DNA from: Gracilaria caudata
Taxonomy: Eukaryota; Rhodophyta; Florideophyceae; Gracilariales; Gracilariaceae
Assembly (NCBI GenBank): GCA_030374735.1
Contig: JASCIV010000058.1
Span: 1-56,552 of the forward strand
Direction: 5' to 3'
DNA length: 56,552 nt
Shown piece after piece: positions 28,424-39,127 of this stretch. Made by a program: the position numbers and the translations under genes. Each line of letters begins with the position of its first letter. The first letter of the stretch is position 1. The notes under the pieces were generated by a model. That model was not told the DNA's origin. It was given only the letters and a program-made list of their open reading frames with translations, and searched no databases.

Positions 28424-30832
28424 ATGAGCACTGCCTTCTCACCTGGCAGTGTTCCTCCTCGCACCAGCGCTTGCTTGCCCAACCCTCCACGCTCATCCCC
28501 CCAAAAGCGCCCCAACGCACAATGCACCACCGACCCCAATTCGCCTTCCCACTACAACCCATGTTGCTATCGGCGCTTCACATGGCAGTTCATCTGGAGC
28601 CTCTTCATGAGATCGCCACGCACGCGCTCCTGGCTCTTCCAGAAGCAGCCCCCTGACACCGCCCATGTCATCAAGTCGCTGCTCAGCAGTCCAATCCTGC
28701 TTGGCTACGTCTTTGGCTCACATAGCGACCCGCAGCCCCTCGACTTTCCTGATATCGGCGACCTACACACCGTATTCGTTAACGATAGCGACACCATGCT
28801 TGGATTTCACTTTGGCTTCCAGGGCATTCAACCCATTATGCCCCTGCTTTTTCAGGTCGCCAAGGACCCGTTGCTGGGCAACCCTAACGTCGTCGTACGC
28901 AGAACAGCTACGCTTAGGTGCCCTGCAGCCAACTGCTTCTTTAAGATAGAGATGAATTGGTGCGAGTCGGGAGTTCTCGCCGTGTCCACGTCGCTATGCC
29001 CCATACATCCCTCAGATTCGCGCCCTGCCGGTCTCACTCCCTTCTTCGATAATGCCGAGCTACGGGTGTTTAAGCGTGCCACCGTCGAACGCTTCTTGCG
29101 CACTGTACAAATGCTGGACGACCACGTCGCTACTGCAGACCTTCCTACCGATGTCGACAAATGCGCGTCCGACTTTTTCGACCCTCCAGATGACTGCTAC
29201 AGCCTTACTATATGTGAGCCTGAAGACCCGATTTATCATGCCCAACTGCGCCCCGTGTCTTCCATTCGCCGGGACTGTGATCGACAGAGTTTCAATGTTG
29301 AGAATGAGATGGCCAACCATGTAAAGCTTACAAACACTAACACGTCCACCCCTACCATTTACCCTCTACCACGCCACTGCGATAGAGGCGAACATGTCTC
29401 AGTTGCAGAGCCGGGTACCATCAAACTATGGGCTGCATACCAGAGTGTCGTCGCCCAATCCCGGAGGCTTGGCATATTCCACACCCTGATGGAAAGGCGC
29501 GCGGGTGGTCGCTTTGGAAAAAGAGTGCAGTTGTACGGTCGTGAGGCCAGGTACACCTTTCTTTCTACCTCAGGAATTAATGCAAGAGGACGAATCCACA
29601 GGTTATGCAGTCAGATTGGCATAGACTATTCCGGACCTTGCACCGATCGACATCTCCTCCAAACTCCGGTTGCTGAGGATGGCGCCACATTGCCCAAAAA
29701 AGATTGCGCATATGCTGACGGTGTCGAAAGAGAGCTCGACCTTACGGAACCCATATCGGAATGCAGTTTTGATTGGAAGCGGCGCAAGATTTTCGATACT
29801 TCTGAGCCGTGCTCCGTGCCACCCCAGACGTTGCCGAAATCGGGGACAGTGCAGGAGATTGTAAGAGAAGCGCAACCGGGTGAAAGTATCACCGGTTTTG
29901 GTCAGAGTCCTGTGGAAGACCTAACTGGTGGCGCCAAGGTCAAAAGGGAAGATGCTTATGTCTTTGCTCATCAGCAGGGCTCCTCACAACCTTGCTTGTC
30001 ACTGGGAGATCCCGGTCAGCTTTCAGGATTCGAGTCCGATTTGTTTGATAATCCGCCTCCAAAGACCAACATCGACTCGTTGGTGACCGCCGCCGAGCAG
30101 CTGGAGCAACGGGGCAAAAGCTCAAATATCGACGAGTCTACTACATCGAGCGAGGGGCACAGGACTGGCTCCGGTGCATTGAAAAGACGTCGTTCACGTG
30201 ATCGCGTAATTGCGGGTGCCAGAAATGAGTCATCCCAGCTGAGCGGGAACGCGACGTCACTATACGTGTTGCAGCCTCACTGGAGCGGAGTTGGGGCGCC
30301 AAATCCACACGCGAAGACGGGGAGCACTTTGGATTCGGTTTCAAACGGAACTGGGACAGACGAGTCTCATAATGGCGACCGCAGTTCCATTCCTGTGAAG
30401 GACGGTTCCTCGATCAAACCTGCGACAACCATCTGGACATGTGAGATATGTGGGGTGCCAATTCGTGGAAAGAAGGGAAATCTTAATCGTCATATTGCAA
30501 ACAAACACGAGAATATCCGTGCGTACGCATGCCAGGTTCCTTCGTGTGGGAAACGGTTCCAAACGAGACTCAACTTGGTGCGTCACGAGAAGGCCGTCCA
30601 TCAAGGGCGTCCATTTTTGTGTCAGAAGTGTCCACGCACATTCAAGACTGCGGAACATTTGCAATCTCATGTGGCTTCAGCCCATGAGGCGGCTTCAGCC
30701 GCATTGGCGTGCGAGGTTTGCGGCGGGTGCTTTGGGAGACGAAGTACACTGAATCGTCACTTGTCAAAAGTGCATAAGATCGACCCGAAGACTCTGAACG
30801 CTCTTGTTTCAGAGGATGCGAATCAGAGTTAG
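28424..30832 (+). CDS. C2H2 zinc-finger protein with GCM/WRKY-like Cys cluster
   Basis: An 802-residue probable DNA-binding protein. Four C2H2 fingers occupy roughly residues 671-785 (CEICG..H..H, CQVPSCG..H..H, CQKCP..H..H, CEVCG..H..H). Near residues 166-195 is a separate Cys/His set, C-x4-C-x20-C-x2-H, inside LRCPAANCFF...SLCPIHPS, reminiscent of the WRKY/GCM1/FLYWCH zinc fold. The middle (400-660) is acidic and Ser-rich with a basic KRRRSRDR patch. The ATG at 28424 is the first of the frame after a pyrimidine-rich leader. Target genes are unknown; a single-family ortholog is not recognised. Confidence 0.75.
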   Translation: MSTAFSPGSVPPRTSACLPNPPRSSPQKRPNAQCTTDPNSPSHYNPCCYRRFTWQFIWSLFMRSPRTRSWLFQKQPPDTAHVIKSLLSSPILLGYVFGSHSDPQPLDFPDIGDLHTVFVNDSDTMLGFHFGFQGIQPIMPLLFQVAKDPLLGNPNVVVRRTATLRCPAANCFFKIEMNWCESGVLAVSTSLCPIHPSDSRPAGLTPFFDNAELRVFKRATVERFLRTVQMLDDHVATADLPTDVDKCASDFFDPPDDCYSLTICEPEDPIYHAQLRPVSSIRRDCDRQSFNVENEMANHVKLTNTNTSTPTIYPLPRHCDRGEHVSVAEPGTIKLWAAYQSVVAQSRRLGIFHTLMERRAGGRFGKRVQLYGREARYTFLSTSGINARGRIHRLCSQIGIDYSGPCTDRHLLQTPVAEDGATLPKKDCAYADGVERELDLTEPISECSFDWKRRKIFDTSEPCSVPPQTLPKSGTVQEIVREAQPGESITGFGQSPVEDLTGGAKVKREDAYVFAHQQGSSQPCLSLGDPGQLSGFESDLFDNPPPKTNIDSLVTAAEQLEQRGKSSNIDESTTSSEGHRTGSGALKRRRSRDRVIAGARNESSQLSGNATSLYVLQPHWSGVGAPNPHAKTGSTLDSVSNGTGTDESHNGDRSSIPVKDGSSIKPATTIWTCEICGVPIRGKKGNLNRHIANKHENIRAYACQVPSCGKRFQTRLNLVRHEKAVHQGRPFLCQKCPRTFKTAEHLQSHVASAHEAASAALACEVCGGCFGRRSTLNRHLSKVHKIDPKTLNALVSEDANQS

Positions 30833-30961
30833 TTGTGAATGCATAGCGAAACGAAGTGATAGCCCGCCCAGTCAAGCGATTGGGAGAATAACAGCACAAT
30901 TTCTACTTCGAAGTGTGTACGATAGGAGCGAGAACAAGCTGCTAAGCAGTCGCAATGCGAA

Positions 30962-30993
30962 GCGATTTTATAGAAGGAACTCTATAAAATTGC
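30962..30993 (+). repeat. Hairpin in 3' flank of zinc-finger gene
   Basis: A 12-bp stem (GCGATTTTATAG with its near-complement, one wobble) and an 8-nt loop, 130 bp after the stop. It could shape the mRNA 3' end. Confidence 0.45.
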
Positions 30994-31167
30994 GACGGCC
31001 TCGGTTGTATGTATCAAGGAAGTGAGCACAGTCGCAAGCATCCCTGTAGCACTCTGCGTGGGACCTCGCAGGTTGAATGCTTGTGTATCATACACATGAT
31101 GTTGTTCTTGTGCGAAATGCATGCGACAACTAATATACATTCAAAACGCCTGAGCGCTTCTTGAGGC

Positions 31168-31312
31168 GGAGCATGAAAGTCCCATGCTCCACTTCAGAAA
31201 GCGTGTGGGCCATGCTCCATGGAAATTCCATGCTCGACTTTCATCATGATTCATGATGATTCGTGATGGTCCACTTCCATCATGATGTTCCACTTCCATG
31301 CTCCACTTCAAC
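31168..31312. repeat. Degenerate short repeats (CATGCTCCACTTC / CATCATGATT)
   Basis: Several copies of (C)CATGCTCCACTTC and of CATCATGATTC-like words are interspersed, with self-complementary pieces such as GGAGCATG (31168-31175) pairing with 31183-31190. Confidence 0.5.
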
Positions 31313-31834
31313 ATGCGTTTGGGCTGTGATACTTTCTGCTGGAAAGCCCTCGAGATAAGATACATGATTATCAATTGCCAGGGCCTGTCAATTGCTATCC
31401 ATTTATACCCTTGCAAAAGGAAGCGGCTCTGGGAACGCTACCCTTGTATATTGACCGTAATGTTACCGTCGGTAACTTACCGAGTTACAAAGGTATCTTT
31501 AATTGTTATATTTTCGGCGTCGTCGCCTCCACCGAAACCACCTCGTAGTTTCTGCGCCGTTGCTTTCCTTTCACTTTCACGCATTGTTCATGTGCCATTC
31601 TCGTCGAGCGTCATCGAATTTCTTGCAGTCCCCTCTACTAGTCGGTTGGATTGCTCCATTATACGCTTCGTACTAGTTTTAATTATAACAAAAGAGATCG
31701 AATTGTTCTTGTTCTGCAGGCGCAACTTCATGAAAACCATCGAAACGAAAAATGCGCGAAAAAGTAAAAAGATTGGAATAGGTTTAGAAGGTTTTAGTAA
31801 AGTTTCTCCTTTTACGATCTACAACTTCAAGATT

Positions 31835-32209
31835 ATGTCGATATACCGAGTACGGGAAGATGGTGAAGCCTTGAAGATCTGGACTAGAGCTGAAGCATTA
31901 TTCAGGCCACACCTGCTAGTACGTCTCTTCGATGTGTCTTCACGACATGAAGAGCTCCTTCTGGCTGTAGACGGGCTGGCTGATCCTGTCTCTTGGAACA
32001 CATCAACCAAAATCGACATTTCAGGACTGCGTCGCCTCGACTCCGCTCGTCTTCAAGACTTTTCGCGCCCCTTCGCGGACGAAAACGGGGAAATCCATTC
32101 GAAGCACGGGTGTGTTCAAGTTGCACTCGGAACTCTGGGCTGCTACATCAGTGCTGTACCAGAACAATCGTATAGCACCGCGCACCAGGAGATTGACGTA
32201 TTCAACTGA
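31835..32209 (+). CDS. Hypothetical protein
   Basis: This is a 124-residue frame from the ATG at 31835. No signal peptide, membrane segment or domain is recognised. The sequence mixes charged and hydrophobic residues evenly (WTRAEALFRPHLLVRLFDVSS, ELLLAVDGLADPVSW) and looks globular. The frame is open far upstream, but that part is compositionally different. It ends 122 bp before the next gene on the same strand and could be an alternative 5' exon of it. Low certainty that it is expressed. Confidence 0.35.
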   Translation: MSIYRVREDGEALKIWTRAEALFRPHLLVRLFDVSSRHEELLLAVDGLADPVSWNTSTKIDISGLRRLDSARLQDFSRPFADENGEIHSKHGCVQVALGTLGCYISAVPEQSYSTAHQEIDVFN

Positions 32210-32331
32210 AAAGTGTCGGTGTTGAGCAGCGCATTTTCTGAAACCACGGCCCGGTGGGGGCGACCAGCATACACAGTCACGGCACTCTCAACGCTACCAC
32301 TTGCATTCCAGAACCAAAAATTTCAAACAAC

Positions 32332-33420
32332 ATGTCCACCACCTCCAGCGAAGACAAGGTCCAACCGCATGACAATGCGCCTCGCGGCTTGCACAACGGC
32401 GAAGCTGACGAAAGAGAACGGTCTCATTCGGCGTACCACTACGCCTCCTCTTCCGAGCCGGACCGCAGACATAGACGAAGCGCCTCAGAAAAATCTTTTG
32501 AATCAAGTATGCAGCGCTACGCGAGGCCTCGTTCAAAGGACACCGACTCTGCAAGGTACGACGGTCGTCGACGCCGAACACCTTCCATTGACCCATCCCG
32601 TTCTGAAGGCTCTCGCTACAGTCCGGCGCCGCCTTTCAAAGGTGCGAGAATTGGAAAACGAATCAGAAGACGCCCGCAAAGGTGGGAGGGTGAAGGCATG
32701 GACGGGCGTCCGCACAGAATGGGTTTGGCTCGAATGAGGGATGACACCGAATTTCCAACAGGTGAAAGCACCATGTCTATGGAGTCGTCTAGGTCAGAAG
32801 CGGACATTCCGGTTGTGGACAGTCCTTACGCCGACTTGCGCAAAGCTGTTGCTGCTTGTGACTTACAGCCTAGCAGGCGGGATATGGTTGACTGGTTTCA
32901 TTCTTGGCAACTGCGTGCTGTGTCCAAACAAGCTGCCCAACAAAAGGCGTTGCATGTATTTCTCAAGAGAAGACTACGTAAGCGCACCACAAGATCCCCG
33001 GAGCATGACCGAATGGAGCAAGATGCGCTTCGAAACGCCCGTCTCGCGATCCGACTAGATGAAAAAGGCGGTGGAATGCCGTCACTGAACGAACTACCAG
33101 CTGAGTTTGATCTTATAAACGAGGATTTCGTGGTTCCGAATGAAATCCGGCTTCCTTTGGAAGCCTACATGCCACGACGCATGGTTGCGGCTGGGGGGGC
33201 TATATCACGTGAAGAGCTGCTTGCAATAGTTCCAACCCCGCCTCAAGAGCCCGAGAATATCAGCCAGAGGAATCAGAATTCAAAAGAGAAGTGGATGATA
33301 CTGCCCACTGTTCATGCATCTGCCCAGTGGAATTCGAGGAAATCTAATGGTCGTAGGAGGATGTATCAAGGCAGACAGGAGCAACAAAAGATCAACGTAG
33401 AAGACTCTCTTCGATCCTAG
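32332..33420 (+). CDS. Unknown basic, largely disordered protein
   Basis: A 362-residue protein. Residues 1-170 are rich in Arg, Ser, Asp and His with RS/SR and RRR patches, typical of a disordered nuclear or RNA-binding region. Residues 190-290 look helical and basic (DMVDWFHSWQLRAVSKQAAQQKALHVFLKRRLRKRT). A more ordered segment near 285-330 contains EDFVVPNEIRLPLEAYMPRRM. No family is recognised. The start at 32332 follows a CAAC context; an in-frame ATG 26 codons upstream (32254) is possible. Confidence 0.6.
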   Translation: MSTTSSEDKVQPHDNAPRGLHNGEADERERSHSAYHYASSSEPDRRHRRSASEKSFESSMQRYARPRSKDTDSARYDGRRRRTPSIDPSRSEGSRYSPAPPFKGARIGKRIRRRPQRWEGEGMDGRPHRMGLARMRDDTEFPTGESTMSMESSRSEADIPVVDSPYADLRKAVAACDLQPSRRDMVDWFHSWQLRAVSKQAAQQKALHVFLKRRLRKRTTRSPEHDRMEQDALRNARLAIRLDEKGGGMPSLNELPAEFDLINEDFVVPNEIRLPLEAYMPRRMVAAGGAISREELLAIVPTPPQEPENISQRNQNSKEKWMILPTVHASAQWNSRKSNGRRRMYQGRQEQQKINVEDSLRS

Positions 33421-33699
33421 TTGTTATCCTCAACGCAAGTGAATTAGGTAAACAGCAAGTACAGGTATGCTCCGCAGGTGTGGTGCGATCCCTACTGAAA
33501 TTTACAAGCTCATTCATCTTAAGCTTTTTACTTGCATGCGGAAGTTCATCAGTATGACGTTAAGAAGTAATCAGTAGTGTTTGTGGTTCGATTGCTGGTG
33601 CGTGCCCACGTTCAGGATTCGACTAGGTCACGTTTTGAACAAGCGGTTATTCAAAACTGTCACCCAGCTCTGCAGTGATCTCATTTGAGACAGACCTCG

Positions 33700-35691
33700 T
33701 CATTGCAGGGTTTCGTCAATTCGCCTTACAGTTTGATCATCGGATCCAAGACGAAGCAGGAGGTTGTGATATCTGAACAAACTGGGACGGTGTCCAACTG
33801 AGATGTAACCGATTCCCAACGTTTGAAGGTGGGAATACAATCGATCCTCGGAGGCCACATCCAGAGCACTCGAACACTCGTCCAAGATGGCAAGTTTCGG
33901 TCTTCCAACGATTAATCGAGCGAAGGCCAGCCGTTGTTGCTCTCCCAAAGATAGAATACCAGACCAGTCTCTTACCTCATCCAGGCCACCAATTCGCGAT
34001 GGCAAAGACCCTAAGTTGACAATTTCCAACGCAGCATTAAGTTCGTCAGGAGTTACGCTCGACTCCGAAACAGGCGTTGGGTACACAAGCTGTTCCCTGA
34101 GAGATCCTAATGTACAGTAAGGCTTTTGAGGCAAGAAAAACATATCGTCAAGCTTAGGACGCATCACGCTCCCATCTCCGCATGTCCACAGTCCAGCAAG
34201 CGCACGCAAAGCACTGCTTTTTCCGGTTCCAGAAGGACCGACTATGAGCATTCTCTCCCCGCTTTCCAACGTAAATGACACATTCTCGAAAAGAACGCGA
34301 TGCAGTTTGTCTGGAGTCTTCAGGGTTAGACTGTCAACAACAACCTTTGATTCGCCATTGGGAGTAATCGTGGTGGAAATTGTAGACCTTGAAGACCCAT
34401 GTTCTAGATCTAGAAGTTCATCTACTTCGTGCGCACCATCTCTTCGCAGCTTCTCGAATTGCAGTCGTCGGAACCTGGCTACAGCTTCCTCTCTTCCATA
34501 CAGCTCGGCGAATATCTGATCCTCTTCCGTGTCGTCATTAGGTGCAGTGCTGATCTGTTGTCCCCCAGAGTCTTTGTCGGGTTCAGAGAAGGTTATATCA
34601 GAGCCCTTCCCAAAGCGGGTATATATAAATTCTTCGAGCTCACCCAGACGGTCAATACCGGCAGAAAACGCACTCAGTCGTTCGAACTCATTGACGATGA
34701 GAGACAGATCATCGAGAATGTGGCCAAAGGCTTGTTGGGATTGCGACACGACGCCAAGCTCTATGCTGCCAGTAAAATACATGGGCGCAATGATAATAAG
34801 CGGGAGAATCTGAATGACGTAGGAGTAAGTTGTGGTGAAGAAAGCGAGATTTCGAGACCAAACGATAAGATCAATCAAGTTGAGAAAAGCAGCACCAAAA
34901 CGTCTAGTAATTTCATACTTCTCACGCTCCTCTCCGCGATAGAAAGCGATACTTTCTGCGTTTTCTCGGACTCGGATCAAAGAGTAACGGAAATCAGCTT
35001 CCTTTTGAAGTTGCATAAAGTTAAGATTAATCATTCGCTTGCCAAGTAACACTGCAATGATTGTTCCAAGCGAGGAATAGGTGAACAAGACAATGAAGAG
35101 TTTTGGATAAATGGTAAGCAAAATTATGGAGAAGTTAACAAGATCAACGACAGAAAGCAAAATGGTCATGAAAAAGGACAAGGAAGTGGACGTGAATGAG
35201 GCAATATCGTCAGCAATTCGCTGATCAGGATTATCGACAGTTCCGCTCTGGTCAATCTCATAATAGTTTCTATTTGCGAAATAATCGCCCAAAACCTTTT
35301 CCGTGTACCACTTTCGCCATCGCAAGGACAGTCTATCCTTTGCATACGAATACCACACCAAAATGGGCAGGGCACACAGCAATACAATGGTGAACATGGT
35401 GATCTGACGCCAGAACATGGGCACATCCTTCTTTTGAAGAGCGGTCCAAAAGTCACGGGAGATGAAGGAGAAAACGACCGAGAGCCCACTTCGCACAAAG
35501 CCGAGAAATATGACCCAAATAATGTTCACCTTTGCGCCAGAGCCGTACTTCCAATAGGGCCTTGCAAGTGTCCAGAACAGAAACCACAATCGTCGCGGGT
35601 CCTGACGTTGCTTGGCAAGACGCTGTTGTTGCCTGCTCGCTAGGTCATTGTTTGCTGTGGATGAAGAAGGCTGCATGTCGTCCACAGACAT
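33700..35691 (-). CDS. ABC transporter, fused SbmA/ABCD-like TMD-NBD
   Basis: A 663-residue half-transporter. The membrane domain (about 50-310) has several hydrophobic helices and the ABC type-1 family-2 signature (NRNYYEID..DNPDQRIADDIASF at 140-166), seen in peroxisomal ABCD proteins and bacterial SbmA/BacA/YddA. The nucleotide-binding domain has Walker A GPSGTGKS at 485-492, the signature LSLGEQQR at 580-587, Walker B LAILDE at 600-605 and the switch His634. It should dimerise and could import acyl-CoA-like or peptide substrates. The N-terminus is hydrophilic without a clear targeting peptide. The bacterial-like fused form may be plastid or peroxisomal; location is not visible. Confidence 0.9.
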   Translation of the reverse strand: MSVDDMQPSSSTANNDLASRQQQRLAKQRQDPRRLWFLFWTLARPYWKYGSGAKVNIIWVIFLGFVRSGLSVVFSFISRDFWTALQKKDVPMFWRQITMFTIVLLCALPILVWYSYAKDRLSLRWRKWYTEKVLGDYFANRNYYEIDQSGTVDNPDQRIADDIASFTSTSLSFFMTILLSVVDLVNFSIILLTIYPKLFIVLFTYSSLGTIIAVLLGKRMINLNFMQLQKEADFRYSLIRVRENAESIAFYRGEEREKYEITRRFGAAFLNLIDLIVWSRNLAFFTTTYSYVIQILPLIIIAPMYFTGSIELGVVSQSQQAFGHILDDLSLIVNEFERLSAFSAGIDRLGELEEFIYTRFGKGSDITFSEPDKDSGGQQISTAPNDDTEEDQIFAELYGREEAVARFRRLQFEKLRRDGAHEVDELLDLEHGSSRSTISTTITPNGESKVVVDSLTLKTPDKLHRVLFENVSFTLESGERMLIVGPSGTGKSSALRALAGLWTCGDGSVMRPKLDDMFFLPQKPYCTLGSLREQLVYPTPVSESSVTPDELNAALEIVNLGSLPSRIGGLDEVRDWSGILSLGEQQRLAFARLIVGRPKLAILDECSSALDVASEDRLYSHLQTLGIGYISVGHRPSLFRYHNLLLRLGSDDQTVRRIDETLQ

Positions 35692-37626
35692 ATCGAGAGC
35701 TTACGGCACACCGTTGCGCAGGAGAAAATGACGCCGAGCTTGAGCGTGTCACAGGGAGGCGGAGGCAAATCGCAGACGAAGGGGTCTGGTGCAAAAGCGG
35801 GTCGACCGTGGACGAGTCATTCGTCGTCGAAACACCCGAAAGGAGCGGACGAGCGCGGCAAAAGGCTTGGCAGCAGCGCAACTCGAGGTGACGCACCACA
35901 GCGCGTTCCGCAGCAATTCGGTAGACAGCACCAATGCAACCATGCTCGAGGAAAGCTTCAATTTGAAGGCTGTGTGTACGTGTACACGCGGACACGCTTC
36001 CTGACATATTTTGATTGAGCTCAGGATTCTAATCGTGCACCTGAATTATGGGCTCGCCGCGGCGTCATCCTCGCGCTGCTCCGAGGCTCGGAGTCCGAGC
36101 GCATGCATGCAAAGCACTGGGAGAGACACGTACAGGATGGACTTGTTGAGAAGACAGCACACGCGCAGCTGTTCAATGAAGGTATAGCGCTAGCCCCAAC
36201 ATTGCCAGTCTCAGGCACGCGCGACAATACGTGTCCCGGTTGATGCGAACTCAGCTACAGTTGATAGCTTCGCCATCAGCAATCATGACGGAAACAAGCG
36301 TGTCAAAACGCACCTACATATATGTACACGAAGCATGAGATTTTCAGCACTGCAAAGCAAGCCGCATACACGAGCTGCGAGCTCTAGATACGCACTCTTG
36401 AGCTTCGTGACGGCGTTCGTACGTGCACGTACAAGCACAACACCAAACGTCACACAAATGCAACCGAGAGCAGTGCGCGATATTACAAGGGTAGGTCAAA
36501 AGATTATACGCAAAGTGCTGTGGTATCGATGGCTCTGGGGCTCTCGCAGCGCTGACAAGTTGGAGAACGAAACAGAAACACTGTGCACGCAATTGCTGCA
36601 CTGGTTGACTCTTCACTCTCGCGAAGCGCGCTTCTCTGCTGTGCGCCACTGAAGCAAACCGACGCGAGCTCATACTGTCTCGTGCGCGCCACTTACCGCC
36701 AAGGCATGGCTCCACGCCACAAGAAAGCCCGCGAGCAAGAGCTCAAAACGCGCCTCATCGTGCATGCGACGCAGCAGCCTCAAGTTCCGGCCGCAGCTCC
36801 ACCGCAAAGCGGCGGACAACATACACGGTGCTGAGGCGCAGATACTGTACCTTTGGTACATATCGGCCAGCGCGCACATGCATCAAGCGTGCATCACAGG
36901 CAGCACCGGAACGCACCAATGCATGCAAAAACGCGCCAGCCTGTCGCCTTCTCTTCGTGCTATGATATCATACTGTAGCGCTGTAAACCTGGCTTTCCCC
37001 GTCAGCCGCCGCCCGCTCTCAGCCGCGTCTCAGAAAGCGGCAGAAAGCTCAGAATCGCCTCCCCATTACGCCGCCACGGCCGCACCCGCGCGCGCGCCCG
37101 AAGCGGCGTTGATTTCCCCAAATGGCTATGCGCGCAGTTGCTGCCACGCCGGCGGCCGCTGGCCGATAGTCAACGTTGGCAGCGACGCGCACTGCAAGCT
37201 TCAACGCCGGGCCCGCCAGCAATGGAGCGCGGACCGAAAATCGCCGCGCCACCCACGCTCAACCCGAACAAACGTGGCTGAAGACAAGGCAAGCCCACCA
37301 CCGCTCGCTGCGCGCACCGTGTGTACTGCTTTGTGATTGGCTGCGAGCTGGTCCTCGTCACGTCGCCCGCGCTGCGCTCGCTTCGCGCCGCCGCGCAGCA
37401 TGTGCCGCGCATCGCCGCGCACCATTGACATGCCCCGGAACCACAACGTACTTATTGGCGCCCTCTCGTACCCGCCCACCGCCATCCTTCATCTCCCTCT
37501 CTCAACTCCCACCCATCCCCCACTGCCGCTACCCGCAGCTCCCGCCCGCGCCCGTTCATCCGCGTCCGTTCGCTGTCGCGTTCCAAGTCTCCCGTCAGCG
37601 TCTCGCGCCCCGCTCTCGCCGCCCAT
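35692..37626. promoter_or_regulatory. GC-rich divergent region, ABC transporter / kinase
   Basis: About 1.9 kb with no recognisable gene. AAAACGCGCC occurs at 36745 and 36928, an ATTGG box at 37336, and a C/T-rich leader from about 37470 to 37560 before the kinase start. Confidence 0.4.
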
Positions 37627-38766
37627 ATGCCCGCTTATCGCCACCCGTCGCGCCGATCCTTCCATGACGATACCGTCCACGCCCCCTTCATCCATGCTCC
37701 ACGTCATTCCGCCCATTCGCGCTGTGCCACTCTGCTGCTGCCCGCCTCGCCACCTCATCACATCAACTTCCCGTACGCACAGCCCGAATACCAATCGCAC
37801 CGTTCCGCTGCCGCCGCACGTCCGCACCCTCCGATGGTGTCTTCGTCCACCTCTTCCACTCGAAGCCACGATTCCACATCAACCCACCGTTCCGGCTCCT
37901 CCTCCGACACCCATCTCCCCATTCGCGACCGCTATCATGTCATAGACTCGTTGGGTCGCGGTCACATGGGCACTGTTTACCGCGCCATTGACAATCGCCA
38001 CAAGTCCCACGTCGCTGTCAAGGTCGTCAAGAAGCGCCTCCTGCGCCACAAAGGCGAGAGGACAGCTCTCTTTCGAGAAATCAACGTTCTTCGCAACCTC
38101 GATCACCCGTACATTCTATCCTTCCGTCACGCATTCGAAGACCACGATGCTGTTTATATTATCACCGAATTCTGTCCAGGCGGCGATCTGTACAAGTATC
38201 TCGACAAGTCGTCCGGCGGTCTCCCTGAGCGACAAGCGCTCAAGTTCATGCTCCAGCTCTTCAAGGCTTTACACTACTTGCAGACCAAGGGCATCAGCCA
38301 CAGAGATATCAAGCCAGAGAACATTCTCATCACAGAAGATGGCAACATCAAGCTTGCCGATTTTGGTCTCTGTCATTTGCGCCGGCCCAATGGTCCGTCA
38401 GCCACAAAGCACCTTTGCGGTACACCGCAGTACACTGCTCCAGAGATCGCCAGCAACCAACCATATATACCTGAGCAGAGTGATATGTGGTCTTGCGGAA
38501 TTCTGTTTTTCGCCTTGCTTACCAAGAGTCTTCCGTACAAGTCCAGAGACAAATCTGCTCTCATGCGAGAAATCCGTAATTTGGATACTCATGACCTGCT
38601 CAAATCCCGAAAACTGGCTGGCGTTTCTAAACCCAGTCTCACCCTTCTTAAGGCGCTCCTTTCGCGTTCGCCCGGAAGGAGGCCATCGGCTTCTCGAGCC
38701 ATCGAACTGGTCGAAGACGCGATACTTGGACCACGAGAGTATCGCTCGAGGCATATGCCCTGGTGA
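37627..38766 (+). CDS. Ser/Thr protein kinase, CAMK-like
   Basis: A 379-residue kinase with all catalytic motifs: glycine loop GRGHMG at 110-115, Lys132 in AVKVVKK, Glu151 in helix C, HRDIKPEN at 225-232, DFG at 245-247 and APE at 271-273. The LADFGLCHL and CGTPQYTAPE segments resemble CAMK/AMPK/CHK-type kinases. The 100 N-terminal residues are Ser/His/Pro-rich and disordered; Met70 (37834) is an alternative start. No regulatory domain follows the kinase fold, and the protein ends about 25 residues after it. Substrates unknown. Confidence 0.9.
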   Translation: MPAYRHPSRRSFHDDTVHAPFIHAPRHSAHSRCATLLLPASPPHHINFPYAQPEYQSHRSAAAARPHPPMVSSSTSSTRSHDSTSTHRSGSSSDTHLPIRDRYHVIDSLGRGHMGTVYRAIDNRHKSHVAVKVVKKRLLRHKGERTALFREINVLRNLDHPYILSFRHAFEDHDAVYIITEFCPGGDLYKYLDKSSGGLPERQALKFMLQLFKALHYLQTKGISHRDIKPENILITEDGNIKLADFGLCHLRRPNGPSATKHLCGTPQYTAPEIASNQPYIPEQSDMWSCGILFFALLTKSLPYKSRDKSALMREIRNLDTHDLLKSRKLAGVSKPSLTLLKALLSRSPGRRPSASRAIELVEDAILGPREYRSRHMPW

Positions 38767-39127
38767 TATACCCCACCTTCGCGTCAGCTTAATCTATTCG
38801 TCTGTAACAAAACTTATACACTATACACTGTTTCGTATGTCGATCGCAACAGAGTTTTGTAATCTTGCTGCTAACGGTCCCCGCTTCTTAGTTGATGATG
38901 TACATAATTTTTCCGCTCACAAGTGTAGACATCATAGCTTTGAACATACATTCCTTTTCCTGTATCTGTACACATCTCTTTACATCGGCTGTAATCTTGC
39001 AGTTGGTGATTCCCACTTTGTAGACTATTCATTACTGTCGACGTGCCCGAACCCTCTGAGCCCCAAGAAAGAGCAAATCCCTGAAAGATGACGGCGTTCA
39101 TTTCGCAGTCCCCATTTGTTGGGGAGC
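38767..39127. other. Convergent 3' region
   Basis: 361 bp between the stops of the kinase and the Sec15-like gene. There is no room and no frame here for the missing C-terminal half of Sec15. Confidence 0.5.

Larger units (their letters stand above)
30833..31834. other. Intergenic region with repeats
   Basis: A 12-bp hairpin with one wobble at 30962-30993 lies in the zinc-finger gene's 3' flank. Degenerate short repeats occupy 31168-31312. An open plus frame precedes the next gene but is not convincing as coding. Confidence 0.4.
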
